Part shown: piece by piece, positions 27,291 to 35,361 of the stretch
How the letters are laid out: each line of letters begins with the position of its first letter
Position numbering within the stretch: position 1 is the first letter of the stretch
Source of the DNA: Candidatus Iainarchaeum sp.
GTDB taxonomy: Archaea; Iainarchaeota; Iainarchaeia; JAGGVJ01
Direction: 5' to 3'
Assembly (NCBI GenBank): GCA_021158055.1
Contig: JAGGVJ010000038.1
Coordinates: 1 to 43,809, forward strand
Length of the DNA stretch: 43,809 bases
Position numbers and translations under genes: made by a program
Notes under the pieces: generated by a model
Databases searched by the model: none
What the model saw: the letters and a program-made list of their open reading frames with translations, nothing else
What the model was told of the DNA's origin: nothing

Positions 27291-28023
27291 GAAGCCGGGT
27301 GAAAAGATTCTTGAAGCAGTGAATGTAACCAAGCATTACAGGATGGGGAATGTGACAGTCAAGGCTTTGGACGGCGTGTCTATCGAAATTAAGCACGGGG
27401 AGTTTTTGGTGATAATGGGTCCGAGCGGAAGCGGCAAGAGCACTTTGCTGCATCTTTTGGGGGCCCTTGATTTGCCCAGTTCAGGCACTTTGCTGATTAA
27501 CGGCAAGGACATTTCGCAGTTTGATGATTTTCAGCTTTCGATGTTCAGAAGGAATTACCTGGGATTTATTTTTCAGACGTTTAACCTTGTTCCCACTTTG
27601 AATTGCCTTGAAAACGTTTTGGTTTCCCTGCTTCCAAGCGGTGTGAAGTTTGAGGATGAAAAGCATGCGGTTGAGTTGCTGAAACTGGTGGAGCTTGGCC
27701 ACAGGATAAACCACCGCCCGAACATGCTTTCAGGGGGGGAAAGGCAGAGGGTTTCTATTGCACGCGCTTTGATGAACGACCCTCCTCTTTTGCTTGCCGA
27801 TGAGCCCACCGGAAACCTTGATTCTGTCAGCGGGGGAAAGATCATGTCTTTTTTGAAGGATTTGAATCGCAAGGAAGGAGTTACGATTTTGATTGTTACG
27901 CACGACAGGGACATGGCACTGTATGCTGACAAGATAATTAATATTCGCGACGGCAAGCTTTTGGATGTTGAGGTCTTAAAAGACAGGAAGATTCACAAGA
28001 AGCACAAGAAGGTGATGGTTTAA
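27283..28023 (+). CDS. ABC transporter ATPase (LolD/MacB type)
   Basis: Walker A GPSGSGKSTLLHLLG; signature LSGGERQRVSIARAL; Walker B LLLADEPTGNLD; start overlaps permease stop. Confidence 0.93.
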   Translation: MNEKPGEKILEAVNVTKHYRMGNVTVKALDGVSIEIKHGEFLVIMGPSGSGKSTLLHLLGALDLPSSGTLLINGKDISQFDDFQLSMFRRNYLGFIFQTFNLVPTLNCLENVLVSLLPSGVKFEDEKHAVELLKLVELGHRINHRPNMLSGGERQRVSIARALMNDPPLLLADEPTGNLDSVSGGKIMSFLKDLNRKEGVTILIVTHDRDMALYADKIINIRDGKLLDVEVLKDRKIHKKHKKVMV

Positions 28024-29181
28024 GTGCACAATGTTGCTTTGCGTAATCTTTTGCGCAGAAAGAGCAGGACTGTTCTTTCTCTTGCTGCACTGATGATTGG
28101 TGTGGCGGCGATAATTGTCCTGGTTTCGCTTGTTGAAGGGATAGAGGGGGATGCTCAAAATCTTTTCGGTTCCCTGAAAACCATTGATGTCATGGAGAAG
28201 GGTGCCGGGGACCAGACCCTTTCAAGGATTGATATTTCTTATGTGAACAAGCTGGAAAATGTTTCAGGAGTAAACGCTGTTGTTCCGGAAATCTATACTG
28301 TCGTGTTTTCCATTGACGGGAAAAGCATAATGGAATCAGGCAGCGGCATGCCGTTTCTTACAGTTCTTGGGGTGGATCTGCATAAGCGCGCTTTGATGAG
28401 GTCAGACAAACTTCCTTTTATTCCTGATGTTGAAAAAGGCCGTGATCTGCGTCCCGGCGACAAGTCAAAAATAATCATTACAGAAGAGATTGCCAAAACT
28501 TACAAGAAAGTTCTCGGAAGCAGGATAAAGCTGGGTGAAAAGGGTTTTGAGGTAGTGGGTGTTTTTGGCCCTTCTTCTTCAATGATGGCTCTTGCGGGCG
28601 GGATAGTCATGGTTCCGATTGATGACGCGCGGCAGTGCGCGGGCCTTCCCGCAGGCAAGGTCGGGATGTTTGTGATTGAGCCGAGCAATCCTGAAAAAAT
28701 TGACAAGTTGGCCACAGCGCTGAAATTTAAGTTTTCTGACGAGTTTGATTTTTTCATGGCTTCTGATTACACGTCAATGATGGGTGATATGCTTGGCGAG
28801 TTGAGGTTGCTGTTGTTTTTTGTCGGCGCGATTTCCGGGTTTATTGCAGGTGTGGGGATAATGAATACGATGCTGATGAGTGTGATGGAGAGGACAAAAG
28901 AAATCGGCGCGCTTCGTGCAATGGGCTGGACCGGCGGTGACGTTGTGAGGATGATTTTGTTTGAGTCTTTGTTTCTCGGAATTTTCGGCGGTATTTTCGG
29001 CGGTATTTTCGGCTGGTTAATTTCAAGCTTGATTGGAAGCAGTTTTGGGATACTCACCCGCGTTTCACCCGGCCTTTTTGCCTTGGGCTTTGTGTTTGCT
29101 GTGTTTGTCTCGGTTCTTGGGGGTCTTTACCCTGCTTTCAGGGCGTCCAGGATGAACCCGATTGAAGCGTTGAGAGAGTGA
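28024..29181 (+). CDS. Second FtsX/MacB-like ABC permease (paralogue of 26109-27290)
   Basis: ALRNLLRRKSRTVLSLAALMIGVAAIIVLVSLVEGIEG; MLMSVMERTKEIGALRAMGW; GLYPAFRASRMNPIEALRE. Confidence 0.88.
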   Translation: MHNVALRNLLRRKSRTVLSLAALMIGVAAIIVLVSLVEGIEGDAQNLFGSLKTIDVMEKGAGDQTLSRIDISYVNKLENVSGVNAVVPEIYTVVFSIDGKSIMESGSGMPFLTVLGVDLHKRALMRSDKLPFIPDVEKGRDLRPGDKSKIIITEEIAKTYKKVLGSRIKLGEKGFEVVGVFGPSSSMMALAGGIVMVPIDDARQCAGLPAGKVGMFVIEPSNPEKIDKLATALKFKFSDEFDFFMASDYTSMMGDMLGELRLLLFFVGAISGFIAGVGIMNTMLMSVMERTKEIGALRAMGWTGGDVVRMILFESLFLGIFGGIFGGIFGWLISSLIGSSFGILTRVSPGLFALGFVFAVFVSVLGGLYPAFRASRMNPIEALRE

Positions 29182-29241
29182 AGCCGGTTGTGTGGAAGAA
29201 CAAGTAAGTTAAGCTGTTGAGGAAACAAAGCTAAAAACAGT

Positions 29242-29886
29242 TTATGCAAGTTTTGTACCTGTTTGCTTTTCTTTTTGTGTTATTATCGTTTCTTCGGAAT
29301 TTATTGGTTCTGCGGTTTCTGAGGGAACAGGAATTTTTTCTTCAGGTTTTAGGTGTTTGAATTTGGAGATTTCTTCTATTTGTTTTCTCGTGTCTTTTAT
29401 GGTGTTTTTAAGGTCTTTTATGAGTTGGGTGTTGTCTGTTGTCTGCATGTCTGAGTTGCATTCTGGGCATTTGAAGTTGTATTCGGAAGCTATTTCAAAA
29501 GGCATTCTTTCGCAGTTGTTCGGGCACTGGAAATAAATGTAGTTTTGTTCGTTTTCAAGTCTTTTTTCAAAATCTTCAATTGACTCGTTGTGTATTTGGG
29601 TGATCAGCTCAACGATTCTTTCCGGTTTTATGTTCCAGGTGTAAGTGTACCAGCCGGAGTTTTTGTCGCGGGTCCGCTCGTAAGTTGCTATCCCTTTGTA
29701 GTGGAGCTTGTTTAAAACAGACCTTATTTTTGTGAGTTTTGTGTCGTTTTCAAGAACGTTGAATATTTCTTCGTCTGTAAAAGACCCGTTACAAAGTGAA
29801 ATGAGTTTTGGGCATGTCTCGCCGCCAATTTCGATTAAAAAATTGTGGACAATTGGTATTTTTAATAAATTGGAAAGGTCTGCCAT
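29242..29886 (-). CDS. tfe: Transcription factor E alpha subunit (TFE/TFIIE-alpha)
   Basis: N-terminal winged helix; zinc ribbon YFQCPNNCERMPFEIASEYNFKCPECNSDM. Confidence 0.8.
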   Translation of the reverse strand: MADLSNLLKIPIVHNFLIEIGGETCPKLISLCNGSFTDEEIFNVLENDTKLTKIRSVLNKLHYKGIATYERTRDKNSGWYTYTWNIKPERIVELITQIHNESIEDFEKRLENEQNYIYFQCPNNCERMPFEIASEYNFKCPECNSDMQTTDNTQLIKDLKNTIKDTRKQIEEISKFKHLKPEEKIPVPSETAEPINSEETIITQKEKQTGTKLA

Positions 29887-29978
29887 TTAATTCAAAGTAT
29901 ATGTGTTGCTTGTTATTTATATGGTTGTTGTAAGGTATTTTTTTGTCATACTTTTTCTTATTTTTTGTTTCGGGAATT

Positions 29979-30593
29979 TTAACAGTTGTTTGTTTTTCTT
30001 TTCAGGGACTGTGTTCTCTTTTTTACTGTTTTTATGGCTTTTCCACGGGGATTCGGGCTTATTACTATTTTTGAGCCCTCAAATTTTCTTTTCAGCTCTT
30101 TTCCTTTGAAGTAGTCGTGGAGGAATATTGCAAGCGCGGATATTTCACTGTGCGGCTGGATTCCGATTGAAATGTTGTAGTCGCTTTCTTTGTATATTTC
30201 TATCGGTACTTTTTGCCCCCCGACAATTATCAGCAGATTGTTTTTTTTGTTTATTTTTTTTACGGCGCTGGAGTGGGCTTCGCCGTACATTGTCAAGTGC
30301 ACGGTTTTTCCTTTGTTTTTTTTGAATTCTTTTATTGTTTTCAGGGGATTTTCACAGTATTCTGCACTAAAGTTTCCTCCCCATGAGTCTGCGACTTTTT
30401 TTATGCTTGAAACAAGTTTTTCGTCTTTTTCCCCGCAGTAAAGTATTGCGTCTGCTCCGAATGCCCTTGCAACAAGCCCCAGGTGGGTGCTTACTCGTTT
30501 GTCGCGGGATGTTCTGTGCCCGAGCCGCAATATTGTGATGGTGGTCTCCTCCACCTCTTTCTCTTTTTCTTTTGTTTCTTTTTCATCTTTCAT
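29979..30593 (-). CDS. trm56: tRNA (cytidine(56)-2'-O)-methyltransferase, aTrm56 family
   Basis: ITILRLGHRTSRDKRVSTHLGLVARAFGADAILYCG; VHLTMYGEAH; LLIIVGGQKVPIEIY; ISIGIQPHSEISALAIFL. Confidence 0.88.
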   Translation of the reverse strand: MKDEKETKEKEKEVEETTITILRLGHRTSRDKRVSTHLGLVARAFGADAILYCGEKDEKLVSSIKKVADSWGGNFSAEYCENPLKTIKEFKKNKGKTVHLTMYGEAHSSAVKKINKKNNLLIIVGGQKVPIEIYKESDYNISIGIQPHSEISALAIFLHDYFKGKELKRKFEGSKIVISPNPRGKAIKTVKKRTQSLKRKTNNC

Positions 30594-30643
30594 TAAATCA
30601 CGTGTTTTTGTTTGTTGAGTTGTGTTTTGTATTATATGTCAGG

Positions 30644-31891
30644 TTATAATTTTTTTATTATAATCACTGCCATTAAGAATAATGCAGCGCATAATGCAAA
30701 GGGGGCGTTTAGGCCGGCGGATGTTTTGAAGGTGTCTGAGAGTATCCCGGCGGTTACTGGTCCTGCGAGTTTCCCGGCAGATTCAACTGAACTGTATATT
30801 CCTGTGATTTCCCCGTCTTTTCCTTTTCCAAAGTCTGTGATGTATGCTTCAAGTACGGGTGCCATCATTGCGATTCCAAGCGCGACAAACAATGAGAATA
30901 CAAACAGGTAAATTATGTTGCTGCTTAAAAACAGCATTGAAAAGAAAAATGCGGTTGTTATTGCGCCTGCGTAGAGCATTTTCTTTTTCCCTATGTGGTC
31001 TGCCAAGTCGCCGAAGATGAATTGCATTGTGAATGGTATGTGAAATACTGCGTATATTATTCCTATTTGCATGAATGATGCATTGTAGTTGCTGGCTGTC
31101 AGCGCGAGGTTCATCAGGAGCATACCTATTGAAAAGCTGAGGATGAAGCGAAGCGCAGTTATGTAAATTCCTTTCCTGCCTTCTGAAACGTAGTCAATTA
31201 TTTCTTTTTCAAACAGTTTGTCTTTTATTACCACTTCGTTTATTGCTGCTGAAAGCGGTTCTGTTTTTGTCTGTTTTTCAGGAATGTTTTTCAGCAGGAG
31301 TATTGTGATTACTGCGCCTATCGGGGGAAGGTAGAACAGGTAATTTATTGGGTTTTTTTCTGCAGGAAAGGCAATTATGATGAGTGTCAGCAGTCCTGCT
31401 CCAAGTATTGACCCGGCAATGGTTGAAAGCGCATTGGATGCGGAGAATAACCCCGTGGATTCTGCTTCAAGGTGTTTCGGGCTGTTTTCGCGCACGAATG
31501 CCCTTGCAGGTATCCAGACTCCGACCGATATTATCCCGTGATATGCCCTTGCAATTATCAGGGTCTGAACGGTGGTTGTCACAGCGTAAAATGGCCCTAT
31601 GATAAGGTAGTTTAAAAGAGAGAAGATCATCACTTTTTCTTTGCTTATCTTGTCTACCAGGTCACCGACCGGGATTTTCACAAGCAGGGTCATGAGTGGG
31701 ACTAACCCCACAAGGAACCCTATTTCGGTATAGCTGTTTGCGTGATTTTTTATAAACAATGGAAAGAACGGAGTTATCACCCCCCATGAGATGCTGTATA
31801 AAAAGAACGCCAGGGAAATTCTTTTCAGGGAACTTGGAAGGCTTGATAAGTCCCTGTGTATTTTTCTGAAAAAAGAAATGTGTGCCGGCAT
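30644..31891 (-). CDS. Major facilitator superfamily transporter
   Basis: About 12 TM helices; GFLVGLVPLMTLLVKIPVGDLVDKISKEKV; second-half FGDLADHIGKKK. Confidence 0.85.
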   Translation of the reverse strand: MPAHISFFRKIHRDLSSLPSSLKRISLAFFLYSISWGVITPFFPLFIKNHANSYTEIGFLVGLVPLMTLLVKIPVGDLVDKISKEKVMIFSLLNYLIIGPFYAVTTTVQTLIIARAYHGIISVGVWIPARAFVRENSPKHLEAESTGLFSASNALSTIAGSILGAGLLTLIIIAFPAEKNPINYLFYLPPIGAVITILLLKNIPEKQTKTEPLSAAINEVVIKDKLFEKEIIDYVSEGRKGIYITALRFILSFSIGMLLMNLALTASNYNASFMQIGIIYAVFHIPFTMQFIFGDLADHIGKKKMLYAGAITTAFFFSMLFLSSNIIYLFVFSLFVALGIAMMAPVLEAYITDFGKGKDGEITGIYSSVESAGKLAGPVTAGILSDTFKTSAGLNAPFALCAALFLMAVIIIKKL

Positions 31892-32058
31892 TTTTCTCCC
31901 CGTTTGTTGCTTGTTTTGATTTTGTTTGATCCTGTTTATTTTTGATTTTTTAGCGGTTTTGCGGATTGGGTTTTTGTTATTTGTTGTATTTCGTTAATTA
32001 AAATGTGTGTGGGAGTTTAAAATATATAGTTGGAGTATAAGTTTTTATTGTTGTTTTG

Positions 32059-32076
32059 CTGACAATATATTGTCAG
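32059..32076. promoter_or_regulatory. Perfect 18-bp palindrome CTGACAATATATTGTCAG, probable operator over the tRNA-Lys TATA element
   Basis: Self-complementary over all 18 bp; centre about 42 bp upstream of mature tRNA 5' end; contains TATATT. Confidence 0.6.
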
Positions 32077-32108
32077 AAGATCGTTCATTCTTTTTCTGTT
32101 ATTCGCGT

Positions 32109-32207
32109 GGGCCCGTAGCTCAGTCTGGCTAGAGGAATTTTTTTTCCGGCTAAAGCACCTGACTCTTAATCAGGGAGTCGCGGGTTCAAATCCCGTCGGG
32201 CCCGCCA
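32109..32207 (+). tRNA. tRNA-Lys (anticodon CTT) with 21-nt D-arm intron (32133-32153); CCA encoded
   Basis: Acceptor GGGCCCG/CGGGCCC, anticodon loop CTCTTAA, T arm CGGGTTCAAATCCCG, CCA; insert AGGAATTTTTTTTCCGGCTAA between exons. Confidence 0.93.
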
Positions 32208-32658
32208 GTTTTTTCATTGCGCTAATCAGTTTTTTTGGGTTTTGGCAGTAAAAATTTGTGTTTTTGATTTGTCCGCAGTCAGTCTGCAATATTTTGATGT
32301 TTGGCTGTTTGTCAAAGCTGCTTATCAAAACCAGTTGTTCTTTTAGGGTGGGGTGATTTTTTCCAGGGAGTTCGTGCACTTCTGTTATGTCTTTTAGTTT
32401 TATTGCTGTTATAACCGGACCGCATTGGATTACAAGTTCGTCGCTTCGCAGTTTTATTTTTCTTGCAGTAAAAAATAGGACCACGGCAGCCGTTATGGTT
32501 GCCAGGAATGCAAACACGGTTGCCTTGAAATAAAAAAGTGTGCTTGTTGACTGGAATAATGTGATTGCCATTATTGCGGATGGAAAAATCAGGAGTGCTG
32601 TTGCGCCGACCCATATCAGATCTATTCTGCCTGTTTCTTCAAAAAGAATTTCTCTCAT
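32170..32658 (-). CDS. Membrane protein with PH-like domain; 3' end overlaps tRNA-Lys on the opposite strand
   Basis: Two TM helices then KIKLRSDELVIQCGPVITAIKLKDITEVHELPG; C-terminal AGPTGFEPATP is antisense tRNA sequence. Confidence 0.6.
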   Translation of the reverse strand: MREILFEETGRIDLIWVGATALLIFPSAIMAITLFQSTSTLFYFKATVFAFLATITAAVVLFFTARKIKLRSDELVIQCGPVITAIKLKDITEVHELPGKNHPTLKEQLVLISSFDKQPNIKILQTDCGQIKNTNFYCQNPKKLISAMKKLAGPTGFEPATP

Positions 32659-32810
32659 GGTTGTTCCCTTTGTGTGAGCTGCGCAAATTTCAAATATGTT
32701 CTATTTTAGATGTATTCTATAATAATCTATATGATATATAATTTATATGACAGATTACTGTAAATTGTTTGCCTGCTATCTGCCCGGGGCAGGGGTTGTT
32801 TGGTGTTGAA

Positions 32811-33641
32811 ATGGTTTCTTTGAGTAATATTGTGGTTCCTTTGAAGGAGTCTTTTGAGTTCATGCGCAGTGAGCCGAAGGTTTTTTTGCCAAGGGTTTTT
32901 ACAACGGTTCTTTGGAGCTTTTTCATGCTTTATTATGTCAAGGTGCTGACAAGGTTTACTGTGGAGTTCATGGTTTCTCTTGACCCGCTGGCAATATTGA
33001 ATTACGCTCAGGATTTCCAGGTATTGCTTGTTTTGATTTTGCTTCTTGAATTGCTTGACGTGATTGTTTCGGGAATTTATCCTGCTTTGGTTGAACAGCT
33101 CAAGAGAAAAGAGCAGGTGAGTTTTTCAAGGGCTTTGAGTTCAATGAAAAACGCGATCCCGACGCTTTTGCTGGTCAGCGTGTTTATGATTGCCCTCTCG
33201 TTTTTGTTGATTTTTGCAGTGTTTGCATTGATTTTGTATTCGTTTTCATTTTCTGATCTTTTGTTTGGAATTTCACTGAGTTTTGCGGTGTTGCTGGCCG
33301 CAATGGTTTTGTTGGTTGTTCTTTACGTGATTTTTTATTTCAGTTTTCCGATAGCTGTTCTTGAAAGAAAAGGGTTTTTTTCAACTGTCGGGTCAAGCTG
33401 GTCTGTTGGAAAGCAAAATTTTGCACTGGTTCTTGCGATGTTTGCTGTTTCCATGGTTTCCGCGTCAATTGTTTCTTTTTCAGAGATTACTGTCCAGACA
33501 AACCCTGATGTCGCCGTGGCTGCGCAGGTAATTGGGGTAGTGGGGTTTTTGTTTTCAAGACTTGTAAATTTGCTTTCAGTCACTTACAATTCAGTGCTGA
33601 ATACAGACGTTTACCTGAATATTCCAGGTCCGTCAAGCTAA
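32811..33641 (+). CDS. Polytopic membrane protein (DUF4013/DUF7847-like)
   Basis: Multiple TM helices; FPIAVLERKGFFSTVGSSWSVGKQNF motif shared with 34174-35124. Confidence 0.65.
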   Translation: MVSLSNIVVPLKESFEFMRSEPKVFLPRVFTTVLWSFFMLYYVKVLTRFTVEFMVSLDPLAILNYAQDFQVLLVLILLLELLDVIVSGIYPALVEQLKRKEQVSFSRALSSMKNAIPTLLLVSVFMIALSFLLIFAVFALILYSFSFSDLLFGISLSFAVLLAAMVLLVVLYVIFYFSFPIAVLERKGFFSTVGSSWSVGKQNFALVLAMFAVSMVSASIVSFSEITVQTNPDVAVAAQVIGVVGFLFSRLVNLLSVTYNSVLNTDVYLNIPGPSS

Positions 33642-33765
33642 CTGTTTGTTGTTTGTGAAATATATTAAAAAGGCAGTGAATATGTATTAACCTTTCCGTA
33701 AGTCCCATTCCGGAAGGGAGGAGGTAAAGCAAAAGCATATAAGTTACTTTGCTTATAAGTAATGT

Positions 33766-33897
33766 ATGGTTGATGTAAAGAATGTAAAAATTGACAAAGA
33801 GGTATGGAAAAAACTATACCTCCTGCGGATACAAAATAACAAGAAAAGCATAAGTGAAATGATAAAGGAAATTGTTGAAAAATATGAAAGCATATAA
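33766..33897 (+). CDS. 43-aa protein, ribbon-helix-helix-like, overlapping the tnpB start
   Basis: MVDVKNVKIDKEVWKKLYLLRIQNNKKSISEMIKEIVEKYESI; stop overlaps tnpB ATG at 33884; not in the supplied ORF track. Confidence 0.55.
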   Translation: MVDVKNVKIDKEVWKKLYLLRIQNNKKSISEMIKEIVEKYESI

Positions 33898-34099
33898 GTA
33901 TAGGGTTTATCCTTCAAAGGCACAAGCCATAGAAATTGACAATCAGATTGAGTTTTGCAGGAAAACTTTCAATGAATTGCTTTCGCTGAAAAAACTCGCC
34001 TACAATCAATATAGGGCAAGTCTTGGAAGAAAACACCTGTATTCAGAAGTAAAAGGCACTAAAGAAGTTGTACAAGCAAACAGCAAGCATTGTCAATGA
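33884..34099 (+). pseudogene. tnpB: Truncated tnpB (N-terminal ~65 codons only)
   Basis: TnpB N-terminal motif YKYRVYPSKAQ; catalytic and zinc-finger regions absent; frame ends shortly after the junction. Confidence 0.8.
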
Positions 34100-34173
34100 A
34101 TCAGGAAGCCCCACCCGTCAGGGTGGAGTAGTTCACATAAGAATTATGCATTATTATTATTATCCGGAGACAG

Positions 34174-35124
34174 TTGTTTGTTATTGCAAGGGGTGGGTTT
34201 TTGAAGTCGTTTGATTCAGCAGTAAGGTTGTTTAAGATCCCGACAAGGTTTGCGGATGCTTATTACCCGTACATTGTTCATGTTGCGGTGTCGTCAATAC
34301 TGTTTATGTTTTTGGTGAATGTTTTTTTTCTGTCTTTTAGCAGTTTAATGACCGGCTTGTTCGCAAACCCGGCGTTGATTTCAGCACTGGAAGAAAGTTC
34401 TTCGCCGGAACAAGTGTTTGAATCAATGCTGTTTTTTCTTTCAACAATAATCCCAAACCTGATAACTGTTTTCATTTTGTTTGTTGTTGCGGTGTTTGTG
34501 GCTTATTCCTGGATTGATGCCATGTATGTGTATTTTGTCAGCGGTGTTTATTCAAAGAAAAAAAGTTTAATAGAAGATTCGGCAAGAAAAGCGGCTTCAG
34601 CGGCGCCCACGGTGTTTTTTGCAAATATGGTTGTTACCGGGTTGGTTTTTTTGATTACTTTGTTTTTGACGCTTTTGTTTTTCTTCCATCTTTTTTTGAA
34701 TCCGATCGGTTTTGCGGGCTATCTTTCAACTGCCCCGGGAGTTGTTTCTATGGCGGTTAGTCTGCTGGCGTGGATATTCACCCTGGCAGTTGTCTTGTTT
34801 TTGATGTCGCCGTTTTTTATGCTTGTTGTGCCGGTGGTTGTTTTTGAGAAAAAAGGTGTTTTTGAATCCGTTAAAAGGTCGTTTTCTCACGGCCGCAAAA
34901 ACTATTTTTCTTTTCTTGCATTCAATGTGATTTACATGCTGGCAGTGATGCTTGTCGGGATAGCGATGTCTGTTTTGTATTATATTATCCTTATTCCCTT
35001 GGTTGGCCCTATTTTGTTTGCTGTTTTCACGATAGTTTTTGAAGCGTATTTGTTTGCAGTTGCAGGCTCAATGCCAACAGTGCTATACCTGGATTACGTT
35101 AAAAGATCAAAGCCTCCGCTTTGA
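34174..35124 (+). CDS. Polytopic membrane protein, paralogue of 32811-33641 (start may be downstream, e.g. 34201)
   Basis: Multiple TM helices; LVVPVVVFEKKGVFESVKRSFSHGRKNYFSFL. Confidence 0.7.
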   Translation: MFVIARGGFLKSFDSAVRLFKIPTRFADAYYPYIVHVAVSSILFMFLVNVFFLSFSSLMTGLFANPALISALEESSSPEQVFESMLFFLSTIIPNLITVFILFVVAVFVAYSWIDAMYVYFVSGVYSKKKSLIEDSARKAASAAPTVFFANMVVTGLVFLITLFLTLLFFFHLFLNPIGFAGYLSTAPGVVSMAVSLLAWIFTLAVVLFLMSPFFMLVVPVVVFEKKGVFESVKRSFSHGRKNYFSFLAFNVIYMLAVMLVGIAMSVLYYIILIPLVGPILFAVFTIVFEAYLFAVAGSMPTVLYLDYVKRSKPPL

Positions 35125-35361
35125 TTTTGGTAGCCACTGCGTTTATTTCAGCAGTGGTTTGCAGACGGATGAAGCGGGGTTTTAAAGTAAAAAAGGATTG
35201 CATGCAAACAAAAACTTATGCACGCATAGAATAGTTTATATAATCAGAAAAAGATATATTGAAATATGTATTTTAAATGATATATTTTTAAGAATATGCT
35301 ATCTATTTTATATTATTTTTTAGGTGTTTAGTTTATATCTGACAATTCACTTAAATCTATT

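Larger units (their letters stand above)
33691..34136 (+). mobile_element. IS605-type element with internal deletion of tnpB; left-end and right-end hairpins retained
   Basis: Left hairpin CCTTTCCG..CGGAAGGG (33691-33718); tnpB N-terminus MKAYKYRVYPSKAQAIEIDNQIEFCRKTFNELLSLKKLAYNQYRAS; joined to right end GTTGTACAAGCAAACAGCAA...CAGGAAGCCCCACCCGTCAGGGTGGAGTAGTTCAC. Confidence 0.82.

Noticed and set aside
28983-29020. 15-bp tandem repeat GGCGGTATTTTC encoding GIFGGIFGGIFG
   Set aside because: Glycine-rich TM helix repeat within the FtsX permease; ordinary
29979-31891. Looked for a defence or mobile system around trm56 and the MFS gene
   Set aside because: Ordinary housekeeping and transporter genes, no such signature
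32121-32160. Considered that the D-arm insert is only an enlarged D loop or sequencing error
   Set aside because: Present in two separate tRNA-Lys genes, forms a BHB fold, and its removal restores a perfect cloverleaf; still needs RNA evidence
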